From a virus: a stretch of DNA of 25,283 nucleotides. The DNA is taken from the IMG/VR virus record IMGVR_UViG_3300045999_011512, positions 1-25,283 of that record. One strand, given 5' to 3'. The notes beneath the pieces were generated by a model. It made no database searches. It saw only the letters and a list, made by a program, of their open reading frames with translations, and was not told the origin of the DNA. Positions within the stretch are counted from its first letter, which is position 1. The number at the start of each line of letters is the position of its first letter. This document shows positions 15,417 to 22,405 of this stretch, one piece after another. The translations under genes and the position numbers were made by a program.

Positions 15417-15431
15417 CTGTATTAAAAATAC

Positions 15432-15474
15432 AACTGTTTAATATAATATATTTTTACTGAATTTAAAAACAGTT
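15432..15474. promoter_or_regulatory. 8-bp inverted repeat abutting the -35 box
   Basis: AACTGTTT (15432-15439) and AAACAGTT (15467-15474) form a perfect inverted repeat with a 27-base spacer. The right half ends directly at the -35 hexamer of the rightward promoter. The position fits an operator or activator site; the binding protein is unknown. Confidence 0.35.
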
Positions 15475-15502
15475 TTGAAAATAGAATTAATAATATTATA
15501 TT
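15475..15502 (+). promoter_or_regulatory. Sigma70-like promoter for the plus-strand operon
   Basis: TTGAAA (15475-15480), a 16-base spacer and TATATT (15497-15502) match the host sigma70 consensus at five of six bases in each box. Transcription would start near 15509, about 18 bases before the first ATG. A strong AAGGAG ribosome-binding site is at 15514-15519. Confidence 0.5.
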
Positions 15503-15526
15503 GTAAATGATTAAAGGAGATTAAAA

Positions 15527-15838
15527 ATGAATATAAAACTTTCATACATAGAAAAAATATTAAATAATATTACTTCAATTGAGACAAATAAAACTGACCT
15601 CGATGAGACTGGTAATATTGTTCCAAACGGTTCTATTGAATTTGAAATAACAGATTCCACTGGAAGACTGTGGGGTGGCCGTTTATGTGAAATTGATAGT
15701 AACATGGAACTTGTCGAATTTTTTCCTAAATTATTTTATTCTGATATGTCTTTTGATAAGTTAATACATGAAAGTAAAAATTATGTTCCAAATATTAAAT
15801 CACAAGAATTTGACGAATTATCTGACTTCATAGACTAA
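15527..15838 (+). CDS. Unknown 103-residue acidic protein
   Basis: First gene of the rightward operon, with a strong AAGGAG ribosome-binding site 7 bases before the ATG. The protein is acidic and small, with a beta-rich centre (NGSIEFEITDSTGRLWGGRLCEI, about 34-56) and a helical, acidic C-terminus. No family is recognised. It is followed after 3 bases by another small gene. Confidence 0.65.
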   Translation: MNIKLSYIEKILNNITSIETNKTDLDETGNIVPNGSIEFEITDSTGRLWGGRLCEIDSNMELVEFFPKLFYSDMSFDKLIHESKNYVPNIKSQEFDELSDFID

Positions 15839-15841
15839 ATT

Positions 15842-16138
15842 ATGAGAGCATGTATAGAAAATAATTGTTATCAAGTAATACGTGTTATAAAAAATGGAGA
15901 AGCGTATGAAAAATCATTTTTAGATAGTGCTAGAGATAATTGTAGAGCAGATACTATGCTAAACGATAACAATGGAAATATTTTGTTGTGTAGAAAAATG
16001 CTGAATTATGAGCTAAATGAACAATCTGGAAAGTGGTTTTGTGTAGATGATATACCAAGAGAACCGGTATTAGAAAGTAATTCTACAATTAAAAAGGTAA
16101 GGAAACCTACCAGAAGAAAAAGGAACAAAAGAAAGTGA
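15842..16138 (+). CDS. Unknown 98-residue protein with basic C-terminus
   Basis: A small protein with four Cys in the first 55 residues (C4, C9, C33 and one in LLCRK) and a strongly basic end (KKVRKPTRRKRNKRK) that could bind nucleic acid. Its stop overlaps the GTG start of the next gene (GTGA). Not recognised; expressed from the same rightward operon. Confidence 0.6.
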   Translation: MRACIENNCYQVIRVIKNGEAYEKSFLDSARDNCRADTMLNDNNGNILLCRKMLNYELNEQSGKWFCVDDIPREPVLESNSTIKKVRKPTRRKRNKRK

Positions 16139-16323
16139 ACAAAGAACAAGAAAATATTATAATTACAATATATGTTGCACTGTATGTAATAGGGTTAATA
16201 TTTTATTATTTTAATATTTTGTTTGTATCATATTTTTTCCTATCTTTAGCAGGTTTAATGATTTATAAACATATAAAAATAACTTTGTTCATGATAAGGA
16301 AAGCCAGAAATGAGTACCTTTAA
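16135..16323 (+). CDS. Small two-pass membrane protein
   Basis: A 62-residue protein starting at GTG and sharing four bases with the upstream stop. Two hydrophobic segments (about 8-26 and 29-46) and a short basic tail predict a hairpin in the inner membrane. It overlaps the next gene by 14 bases. The function is unknown. Confidence 0.6.
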   Translation: MNKEQENIIITIYVALYVIGLIFYYFNILFVSYFFLSLAGLMIYKHIKITLFMIRKARNEYL

Positions 16324-16753
16324 TTGGGCGAAAGCGCAAAATAAAACAAAACGGCTAAGCCAATCTTATAGAGCATACCAAGAAAGACAAAAAAAGTATA
16401 ACGAGTTAGTTATAGAACAAGAAAATACTCCACCGTCAGAGGAACAGCTGGAATATGTAAGAAATATTCTAAAAAATATGCCAGAATTATGTACAGGATG
16501 TGATGGATTTATTTCTCTGCGGAAGGCAAAAAGAATTATAAACGAATTTGAATCAAAAGCACCTATAACAGAAAAATTAAAATTTATAATTAAAAAAAAT
16601 AAATTTTTATTAGAATCTAAGATAGATGAATTGACTATTAAAAAAGCTAAGCAAGTGATTGAACAAGGTAAAAGATTAGAAAAGAAAAAACAGAAACTAA
16701 TTCAAACCAAACAATATTATCAAAAACTTAAAAAAAGTAAAAAGCGGAAGTAA
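16310..16753 (+). CDS. Unknown Lys-rich helical protein ending inside a tRNA gene
   Basis: A 147-residue, highly basic and helical protein. Polar helices flank a central segment with Cys-x-x-Cys (PELCTGCDGF, about 62-71), a possible half-site for metal binding. The C-terminal 50 residues are almost wholly Lys/Gln/Leu (coiled coil, probably nucleic-acid binding). Its last codons and TAA stop lie inside the 5' acceptor stem of tRNA-Gly (overlap 16744-16753), so transcript processing at the tRNA 5' end would cut the coding sequence just before its stop. Function unknown. Confidence 0.62.
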   Translation: MSTFNWAKAQNKTKRLSQSYRAYQERQKKYNELVIEQENTPPSEEQLEYVRNILKNMPELCTGCDGFISLRKAKRIINEFESKAPITEKLKFIIKKNKFLLESKIDELTIKKAKQVIEQGKRLEKKKQKLIQTKQYYQKLKKSKKRK

Positions 16754-16815
16754 CTCAATGGTAGAGTCACAGCCTTCCAAGCTGTTGGTTGCGGGTTCGA
16801 GTCCCGTCTTCCGCT
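16744..16815 (+). tRNA. tRNA-Gly(TCC)
   Basis: A full cloverleaf: acceptor GCGGAAG/CTTCCGC with discriminator T, D arm ACTC/GAGT, and anticodon arm ACAGC/GCTGT with loop CTTCCAA (anticodon TCC, reads GGA). The T arm is GCGGG/CCCGT with loop TTCGAGT. The CCA end is not encoded. GGA is a common glycine codon in AT-rich phage genes, so this tRNA would favour phage translation. Its first 10 bases overlap the end of the upstream gene. Confidence 0.93.
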
Positions 16816-16839
16816 CAATCATAAATTTAAGGAGATAAA

Positions 16840-17478
16840 ATGCGGGTAACAAAAAATGGATATGGGGTAGAATATAAATACCCAGAACACTTCTATGCAA
16901 ATGAAAGCGGGGATTCATTCTCACTACACATCCCAGAATGGAACCAATTATTAGCACCATATGTAGGTAGACCAAATTTAAATTTTTTAGAGTTGGGAAC
17001 TGCACATGGTAGGGCATCTGTTTATTTGTTAGAAAGTATTTTAACAGGTGAAAATTGTACATTAGATACAGTTGATATAGTAGTTGAACGAGTTGAAGAT
17101 GGTGAAAAAATATCTACTTATGATAATTTAAAACCTTATATAGATTCAAATAGATGTAATTTTCATATACAATCTACGGTTGATTTCTTTTTATACAATC
17201 AGAACAAAAAGAAATATGATGTTGTTTACATCGATGCTTCACATGAAAAAGAAGATGTACTTTTTGATGGGATAAATGCATACTGGCTTCTAAAAGATAA
17301 TGGCGTAATTATTTTTGATGATTACGGGTGGGGGGAATGTGGTCAAGGTATTGATGCATTTCTAAAAATATTTCATAGAAAAATAAATATAATTAGCACT
17401 GGATGGCAAATTGTCATACAAAAGAAGGAAGTCCCCGAACACAGACCTGGATATGAATTAGAAGGGGTCTGGGCATAA
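16840..17478 (+). CDS. Class I SAM methyltransferase (Methyltransf_24-like)
   Basis: A 212-residue protein of the small-molecule/sugar O-methyltransferase type. Motif I is NFLELGTAHGRASVYLLE (about 48-65). An acidic residue ends strand 2 (TVDIV), a YDVVYIDASHEKEDV motif (about 127-141) carries the likely metal- or substrate-binding Asp and His, and GVIIFDDYGWGE (about 153-164) is the usual downstream strand. Members of this family methylate sugars or act beside glycosyltransferases in surface-glycan loci. The context (epimerase, rmlA, rmlC and gmhA downstream) supports modification of a sugar, by inference. A GGAG ribosome-binding site precedes the ATG, just after tRNA-Gly. Confidence 0.75.
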   Translation: MRVTKNGYGVEYKYPEHFYANESGDSFSLHIPEWNQLLAPYVGRPNLNFLELGTAHGRASVYLLESILTGENCTLDTVDIVVERVEDGEKISTYDNLKPYIDSNRCNFHIQSTVDFFLYNQNKKKYDVVYIDASHEKEDVLFDGINAYWLLKDNGVIIFDDYGWGECGQGIDAFLKIFHRKINIISTGWQIVIQKKEVPEHRPGYELEGVWA

Positions 17479-17487
17479 AATAAAAAC

Positions 17488-17553
17488 ACCCTGTTTTTGG
17501 CGAGTATAATAATTGATCACTATTATACACTGGTTCAATTCCAGTAGCAGGGT
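17488..17553 (+). ncRNA. D-armless tRNA-like element (degenerate tRNA or tRNA mimic)
   Basis: A 66-base element in the gap between two genes. Its acceptor-like stem is CCCTGTT/AGCAGGG, extended by an outer A-T pair. A canonical T arm is present (ACTGG/CCAGT, loop TTCAATT), which differs from the T arm of the tRNA-Ser gene in this window by one base. In the middle is a perfect 8-bp hairpin (GTATAATA/TATTATAC) with a 9-base loop, which becomes a 7-base loop TTGATCA if the A-C pair is stacked. If read as an anticodon loop this gives GAT with a C at position 37, which is unusual. Only 8 bases join the acceptor and central stems, so there is no D arm. It may be a decayed tRNA or a functional mimic. 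Confidence 0.5.
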
Positions 17554-17609
17554 CTAAAATATATAAAGTTTACATATTTATATAAAATTGACATCAATTA
17601 GGAAGTTTT

Positions 17610-18551
17610 ATGAAATGTTTAGTTACAGGTGGGTGTGGATTTATCGGAAGTCATTTGGTTGATAGACTTATAGATGAAGGACATGATGTTATTGTTATAG
17701 ATAATAAATCTGCCATTTCAAACGAAAAGTTTTATTATAATTCAAACGCACGATACCATGAATATGATATTTGTGACTATGATGCAATATTTCCTTTATT
17801 TCAAAATGTAGACTGGGTGTTTCATTTGGCAGCTGAGTCAAGAATACAGCCGGTTATAGACAAACCACAGCTAGCAACTGAAGTCAATGTGTTGGGTACG
17901 TGTAATGTATTAGAGGCATCCCGCAGAAACGGTGTAAAAAGAGTTATGTATTCATCAACATCAGCTGCATACGGATTAAATAATATTATACCGTTAAATG
18001 AAAGAATGAAAACAGATTGCTTAAATCCATATTCTTATACCAAAGTATGCGGAGAGCAACTCTGTGAAATGTATTATAAAATGTGGGATCTTGAAACTGT
18101 AATATTCAGATATTTTAATGTTTACGGAGAACGTCAACCGATAAAAGGTCAGTATGCACCTGTAGTTGGATTATTTATTGAACAGGTAAAGCGTGACGAA
18201 CCAATGACTATCGTAGGAGATGGTGAACAAAGAAGAGATTTTACATATGTTCTAGATATAGTTGATGCAAATGTAAGAGCCGCGAAGACAGAAAATGATA
18301 TATTCGGTACTGTCATGAATATTGGAACAGGACATAATGTGTCTGTTAATGAATTAAGCAAAATGATATCAAAAAATATGACAGAAAAAGGATACACCGT
18401 ACTTGATCCCGTATACATACCGGAAAGAGTTGGAGAAGCAAGGGAAACTAAAGCAGATAACAACAAGATAAGAACTAGTTTGGGATGGGAACCAACCACA
18501 ACTATAGAAGAATGGCTATCAAAATATCATTATACATTTAGTTATAACTAA
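17610..18551 (+). CDS. NAD-dependent nucleotide-sugar epimerase (GalE-like extended SDR)
   Basis: A 313-residue extended short-chain dehydrogenase. The NAD-binding GGCGFIG is at residues 7-13, and a catalytic Tyr/Lys pair lies in YSYTK. A Ser/Thr-rich SSTSAAYG segment, RYFNVYGERQ, and the substrate-binding GDGEQRRDFTYVLDIVDA block are typical of UDP-glucose or UDP-GlcNAc 4-epimerases. The active-site Asp-Glu pair of dTDP-glucose 4,6-dehydratases (STDEVYG type) is missing, so it is not a convincing RmlB despite rmlA and rmlC nearby. It would invert a sugar hydroxyl, most likely at C4, on a nucleotide sugar in the cytoplasm. An AGGAAG ribosome-binding site precedes the ATG. Confidence 0.82.
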   Translation: MKCLVTGGCGFIGSHLVDRLIDEGHDVIVIDNKSAISNEKFYYNSNARYHEYDICDYDAIFPLFQNVDWVFHLAAESRIQPVIDKPQLATEVNVLGTCNVLEASRRNGVKRVMYSSTSAAYGLNNIIPLNERMKTDCLNPYSYTKVCGEQLCEMYYKMWDLETVIFRYFNVYGERQPIKGQYAPVVGLFIEQVKRDEPMTIVGDGEQRRDFTYVLDIVDANVRAAKTENDIFGTVMNIGTGHNVSVNELSKMISKNMTEKGYTVLDPVYIPERVGEARETKADNNKIRTSLGWEPTTTIEEWLSKYHYTFSYN

Positions 18552-18553
18552 TA

Positions 18554-19147
18554 ATGAATAAATCCCAATTCATAGAATTCGTAAAAGCTGAGTGTAAGAA
18601 GCACAATGTAAAATGTGTATTAAAAAATACCGAGTATCTAAGAATAGACGGTATTACATGCACCGGACTATTCTATCCAGAGGGAAAATTAGTTGTAGCA
18701 ATGAAAAGTTCACAGGGGTATGAAGTACTTCTCCATGAATATTGCCATATGACACAATGGTTAGAAAAAATACCAGAATGGAAAAATCACCAAAAAATAG
18801 ACGCAGATAAATTTATTGGATGGCTATCTGGAAATCAATGTAGAAGTATAAAAAAATATATTCAATGGATAATTGACATTGAATTGGACAATGAAAAACG
18901 AGCTGTAAAAACAATTAAAAGATTAGGTCTTGACTTTATTGATATTAATATGTATATTAAAAAAGCGAATGTTTACGTACAGTTTTATAACTGGGTGCTA
19001 AGGAATCGCAAATGGTCAAAGCCAAATAAACCAATGTATAAATCAAAAGAAATATTAGCGCTTGTACCATCAAAGTTTAATATGGATTATACAAAAATTT
19101 CTGATAAATTGAATAAAGCAATGTGTTTTCATTATAACAATGGTTGA
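18554..19147 (+). CDS. Putative zinc metallopeptidase-like protein (HExxH)
   Basis: A 197-residue protein with HEYCH at 61-65 (VLLHEYCHMTQW), the HExxH zinc site of gluzincin/SprT-like peptidases. It is preceded by a strand KLVVAMKSS, as expected for the edge strand of this fold. The C-terminal half is helical and basic, with many Trp and Lys. The third zinc ligand is not obvious. There is no signal peptide, so it would act in the cytoplasm. It lies 2 bases after the epimerase and 3 bases before the SWIM-domain gene. Similar small HExxH proteins are found in T4-like phages of unknown role. Peptidase activity is likely but unproven. Confidence 0.65.
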   Translation: MNKSQFIEFVKAECKKHNVKCVLKNTEYLRIDGITCTGLFYPEGKLVVAMKSSQGYEVLLHEYCHMTQWLEKIPEWKNHQKIDADKFIGWLSGNQCRSIKKYIQWIIDIELDNEKRAVKTIKRLGLDFIDINMYIKKANVYVQFYNWVLRNRKWSKPNKPMYKSKEILALVPSKFNMDYTKISDKLNKAMCFHYNNG

Positions 19148-19150
19148 TAT

Positions 19151-19342
19151 ATGGCAGATAGAGATGATGTTTATGAACAAGTAGAAAATCCTACAATGGA
19201 GTGGGAGGTAAAATCAAGTACGTTTGATTCTTCGTATAAAATCTTAACTGATGGTAAGATTTGGTCATGTACTTGTCTTGGCTATTTTTATCGAGGAGAT
19301 TGTAAACATATACGTCAAATTAAAGAAGACACTGAAAAATAA
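19151..19342 (+). CDS. Small SWIM zinc-finger protein
   Basis: A 63-residue protein. Cys40, Cys42, Cys51 and His53 fit the SWIM zinc-finger pattern CxCx(n)CxH (WSCTCLGYFYRGDCKH). SWIM domains bind DNA or proteins and occur in SWI2/SNF2 proteins, MULE transposases and MEKK1-type proteins. Here the finger is almost the whole protein, preceded by a short beta section (SSYKILTDGKIWSC). It lies directly between the HExxH gene and tRNA-Ser. It may bind nucleic acid or adapt a host protein; the role is unknown. Confidence 0.68.
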   Translation: MADRDDVYEQVENPTMEWEVKSSTFDSSYKILTDGKIWSCTCLGYFYRGDCKHIRQIKEDTEK

Positions 19343-19344
19343 TT

Positions 19345-19429
19345 GGAAGGTTGCCCGAACGGTAAGGGGTCGGTTTGCTAAACCGTAGCCAGGTTTACGC
19401 CTGAACTGGTTCAACTCCAGTACCTTCCG
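19345..19429 (+). tRNA. tRNA-Ser(GCT)
   Basis: A class II tRNA with acceptor GGAAGGT/ACCTTCC and discriminator G, D arm CCC/GGG, and anticodon loop TTGCTAA (anticodon GCT, reads AGC/AGT). It has a long variable arm with a CAGG/CCTG stem and a T arm ACTGG/CCAGT with loop TTCAACT. The CCA end is not encoded. It begins 2 bases after the SWIM gene. AGT is a frequent serine codon in AT-rich genes, so it would help phage translation. Confidence 0.92.
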
Positions 19430-19448
19430 CATAATTTTAAGAGGAAAA

Positions 19449-20039
19449 ATGGAAACAATAGAAAATTTTAATGAAATATTTGAGAATGAATATGCTCCTA
19501 TTTTAGGTAAACGAGTATATACATTTAGAACACTATTTAGATATCTAGGCAATATAGGTATTGATACACGCATAACAATAGTTGAAACAGGTACAACTAG
19601 ATATCCTGATAATTTTATAGGTGATGGGTGTTCAACAATATTATTTGACAGGTTCTTAAAATCAAGAAACGGAATCTTATATACAGTTGATATTGATCCA
19701 AGAGCATGTGAAGCGGCACGAAGTGTAACGTCACAGAAAACAATGGTTGTAATTGGAGACAGCGTTAGCTTCCTAGCATCATTTAGCTCACCAGAGACAA
19801 TAGATGTATTATATCTAGACTCATATGATTTCGATGTTAATAATCCTCATTTATCTGCGTTCCATCACATGAAAGAATTAACAGCAATTTATGCAAAACT
19901 AAAATCTGGGTGTCTTATTGTTGTTGATGATAATTTTGAAGATGGCGTTGGAAAGGGTATGTACGTAAGAGAATTCCTACATAATGTAGGAGCTAAATTA
20001 GTATTTGATGATTACCAAATTTGTTTTATGAAACCTTAA
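19449..20039 (+). CDS. Class I SAM methyltransferase-like protein (second copy, diverged)
   Basis: A 196-residue protein. TIVETGTTR (about 43-51) corresponds to motif I with a Glu-x-Gly core, and YTVDIDPRACEAA (about 78-90) has the acidic strand-2 end followed by a helix. VLYLDSYDF and GCLIVVDDNFEDG complete a Rossmann fold like the Methyltransf_24 family. It resembles the 212-residue methyltransferase upstream in fold but not closely in sequence. The glycine-rich loop is less regular, so SAM binding is less certain. The AGAGGA ribosome-binding site is good. It stands directly before rmlA, so a sugar or glycan target is plausible. Confidence 0.65.
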   Translation: METIENFNEIFENEYAPILGKRVYTFRTLFRYLGNIGIDTRITIVETGTTRYPDNFIGDGCSTILFDRFLKSRNGILYTVDIDPRACEAARSVTSQKTMVVIGDSVSFLASFSSPETIDVLYLDSYDFDVNNPHLSAFHHMKELTAIYAKLKSGCLIVVDDNFEDGVGKGMYVREFLHNVGAKLVFDDYQICFMKP

Positions 20040-20046
20040 TATTTTT

Positions 20047-20943
20047 ATGAATATCAAAAAAGCAGTTATATTGGCAGGTGGACGTGGTAGCAGACTCCAC
20101 CCTTCAACATTAGCAGTAAGTAAACAGTTACTCCCGGTGTGGGATAAACCCATGATATATTATCCAATATCAATGTTGATGCTTGCTGGGATTAAGGATA
20201 TATTAATTATAACATCTCCCGAAAATGAACAACAATTTAAAGTATTGGGTGATGGATCGCAATACGGCATAAAACTTTCATATGCAGTACAACCAGTACC
20301 AAAGGGAATTGCACACGCATTGACGTATGCAGAAGATTTCTTAAAAGCATCCAAGTCAGATGACGCATTTTGTCTAATGCTTGGGGATAATGTATTTTAT
20401 GGTAAGCAAGATTGGTTTACAGAAAGTGTAAAAAAATATTCTGGCCCAACCGTGTTTGGATATCCCGTTACCGATCCTGAGCGCTTTGGTGTTGTTGAGA
20501 TTGGTGATGACGGCACAGTGCGGTCTATCGAAGAAAAGCCAAAGGTACCAAAATCAAATCTTGCAATACCTGGTGTTTATATTTTAGATAACACGTGTAT
20601 TAGCTGGATCAAGGAGCATCAATCACCTTCATTTCGCGGTGAGTATGAAATAACAGATGTTATTAAGTGGTATCATAATAAGGGTAATATGCAAGTTAAG
20701 CACATAGGTCTCGGCATCACGTGGTTTGACACGGGCACCCCCGAAAGCTTACTTGAGTGTTCACAGTTCATATATACAATCGAAAAAAATCACGGCATCA
20801 AAATCGGGTGCCTCGAAGAAATCGCGTACAATATGAAATTTATTAAGCTCAGTGAGTTTAAAGCAATCGTATCGTGCCTCCCCGCGTCGGCGTACAAAGA
20901 ATATCTTGATAAGAAACTTCGTCTAAAACTTTTAATCCTCTAA
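20047..20943 (+). CDS. rmlA: Glucose-1-phosphate thymidylyltransferase
   Basis: A 298-residue enzyme of the usual length that makes dTDP-glucose from glucose-1-phosphate and dTTP, the entry step to dTDP-deoxysugars. The family motifs are all in order: ILAGGRGSRLHPST (8-21, nucleotide loop; Ser replaces the usual Thr of GTRL), KQLLPVWDKPMIYYPIS (catalytic Lys region) and LGDNVFYG (about 111-118, metal-binding Asp). FGVVEIGDDG, EKPKVPKSN, GEYEITDV and WFDTGTPESLLE follow. It is 7 bases after the methyltransferase and 4 bases before rmlC. GC content climbs sharply in the 3' half (33 of 60 bases at 20701-20760), unlike the upstream genes, which suggests mosaic origin. Confidence 0.93.
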   Translation: MNIKKAVILAGGRGSRLHPSTLAVSKQLLPVWDKPMIYYPISMLMLAGIKDILIITSPENEQQFKVLGDGSQYGIKLSYAVQPVPKGIAHALTYAEDFLKASKSDDAFCLMLGDNVFYGKQDWFTESVKKYSGPTVFGYPVTDPERFGVVEIGDDGTVRSIEEKPKVPKSNLAIPGVYILDNTCISWIKEHQSPSFRGEYEITDVIKWYHNKGNMQVKHIGLGITWFDTGTPESLLECSQFIYTIEKNHGIKIGCLEEIAYNMKFIKLSEFKAIVSCLPASAYKEYLDKKLRLKLLIL

Positions 20944-20947
20944 CGCT

Positions 20948-21571
20948 ATGGATATCTCTATGTCGGGGTCCCCGTCAACGCTTATGAATCCTTCTTATCC
21001 AAACCGTCGTATGCTAGACGGGCTAAAAGTATTTCCAGCACGTCGATTTGACGATGAACGCGGTTTCTTCACGGAACTCTACAATGAGTTCCTACCCAGT
21101 TTACCAGATGAATTAAAAGGCAATGTAGGGCAGGTAAACGTATCGTATTCCGTTAAAGGAACAGTACGGGGAATGCATTACCAGCTTGATCCACCGATGG
21201 GAAAGTTTTTTAGGCTTATAAAAGGATCAATCTTACTCATTGAAATAGATATAAGAAAAAATTCACCTACATATGGTGAAATGGAAACCCTTTATATAAC
21301 AGATAACCATCCATACACAGTATGGATTCCATTTGGCTTTGCAAACGGGTTTATGGCGCTTGAAGATAGTTTAATTGGTTATGCTTGTACAGGACATTAT
21401 AATCCAAGTACAGAACGCGCTATAAATCCGTTGTCAGCCAATATAAAATTGCATTGGGAAGAAGCTCACGCCCAATTTATAGGTGGAGACCCAAATTTTA
21501 TTATATCAAAAAAAGATAACGAAGCTCCAATGCTTGATAAGCAAAAATTATTTCCGTATATTGAACTTTAA
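20948..21571 (+). CDS. rmlC: dTDP-4-dehydrorhamnose 3,5-epimerase-like protein
   Basis: A 207-residue cupin of the RmlC family that would epimerise C3/C5 of a dTDP-4-keto-6-deoxysugar. The family core begins near residue 24 (LKVFPARRFDDERGFFTELYN). The catalytic His is in VRGMHYQ, KFFRLIKGSILLIEIDIRKNSPTYG forms the barrel strands, and WIPFGFANGF and the CTGHYNPSTERAINP block carry the conserved Tyr and substrate-binding residues. About 20 extra residues precede the domain; an internal ATG at 21011 could be the real start. No clear ribosome-binding site precedes the first ATG, 4 bases after rmlA. No rmlB or rmlD is in the window, so the 4-keto substrate must come from elsewhere in the genome or the host. 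Confidence 0.88.
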   Translation: MDISMSGSPSTLMNPSYPNRRMLDGLKVFPARRFDDERGFFTELYNEFLPSLPDELKGNVGQVNVSYSVKGTVRGMHYQLDPPMGKFFRLIKGSILLIEIDIRKNSPTYGEMETLYITDNHPYTVWIPFGFANGFMALEDSLIGYACTGHYNPSTERAINPLSANIKLHWEEAHAQFIGGDPNFIISKKDNEAPMLDKQKLFPYIEL

Positions 21572-21591
21572 CCTTTAATGTAGATTATTAC

Positions 21592-22200
21592 ATGCGCACC
21601 GACGAAACACCGAATATAGATACCGTTAAAAAGGCGATACTTGAGGCTACGGAGACGATAGAGAAGCTTTTATCGCCCAAGGTATGTAATGATATAGCTC
21701 AAGTGGCAAACGTTGTTCTAGACGCGTTTATACAGGGTAAAAAAGTTTTTATATGTGGTAATGGCGGTTCGGCAGCCGATGCCCAACATATAGCAGCAGA
21801 ATTTGTTGTAAGATTTTTACCTAATTCAAAGCGACCACCGCTTCCAATGATTTCCCTTACAACAGATTCTTCTGTTTTAACAGCATGTGGAAACGACTTT
21901 GGATACGATAAAATATTTTCCCAGCAATTACACGCTCTTGCTAGCCCCGGAGACGTTGTTATCTTGATTACAACAAGTGGCAATTCTAATAATCTTTTAG
22001 AAGCAGCAAAACATGCAAATAGCTATGGTATAACAACTATTGGGTTGCTTGGTGGCAACGGTGGTTCTATAAAAAAATTATGCAGGTATAATGTTACCGT
22101 TCCAGCTAAAAAAACTGCTAGAATACAAGAATGTCATATCTTAATTGGTCATATCATTTGTCAAACAGTAGAAAATTATTATAATGGAAACAAACGATAA
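21592..22200 (+). CDS. gmhA: Sedoheptulose 7-phosphate isomerase (phosphoheptose isomerase)
   Basis: A 202-residue SIS-domain enzyme converting sedoheptulose 7-phosphate to D-glycero-manno-heptose 7-phosphate, the first step to the heptose of LPS core and some capsules. The visible family motifs are FICGNGGSAADAQHIAAEFVVRF (about 54-76), LTTDSSVLTACGNDFGYDKIF, ITTSGNSNNLLEA, GLLGGNGG and the active-site RIQECHILIGHIIC helix with Glu and His. The length is usual for GmhA. It starts 20 bases after rmlC, and its end overlaps the next small membrane gene by 17 bases. The first 100 bases are GC-richer than the rest. With rmlA, rmlC and the epimerase it suggests glycan synthesis or modification during infection. 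Confidence 0.92.
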   Translation: MRTDETPNIDTVKKAILEATETIEKLLSPKVCNDIAQVANVVLDAFIQGKKVFICGNGGSAADAQHIAAEFVVRFLPNSKRPPLPMISLTTDSSVLTACGNDFGYDKIFSQQLHALASPGDVVILITTSGNSNNLLEAAKHANSYGITTIGLLGGNGGSIKKLCRYNVTVPAKKTARIQECHILIGHIICQTVENYYNGNKR

Positions 22201-22405
22201 TAATCTAGATCCTATAGAAGACGACTATGGCGTGAAACCAGATGAGTCTAAGGGTCACCTTATGCTTGGCGGCGTCATTATAGTACTCAATATTATTTTT
22301 ATATCAGCACTGCTGTTATACTTTTTTTATACTGAGTTTACATGGCTATGGGTTACAATTAAAAATATTTTTCTCATCATTATACTCTGGGTCTTAACTC
22401 TATGA
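22184..22405 (+). CDS. Small two-pass membrane protein
   Basis: A 73-residue protein. The acidic N-terminus (about 1-24) is followed by hydrophobic segments at about 27-48 and 53-73, the second rich in Trp and Ile. It overlaps gmhA by 17 bases and the next gene by an ATGA junction. It is the first of three consecutive small membrane genes; they may form a membrane complex or modify the envelope. No family is recognised. Confidence 0.6.
   Translation: METNDNNLDPIEDDYGVKPDESKGHLMLGGVIIVLNIIFISALLLYFFYTEFTWLWVTIKNIFLIIILWVLTL

Noticed and set aside
17610-18551. Calling the SDR gene rmlB to complete the rhamnose pathway
   Set aside because: The active site lacks the Asp-Glu pair of dTDP-glucose 4,6-dehydratases and the sequence is closer to 4-epimerases.
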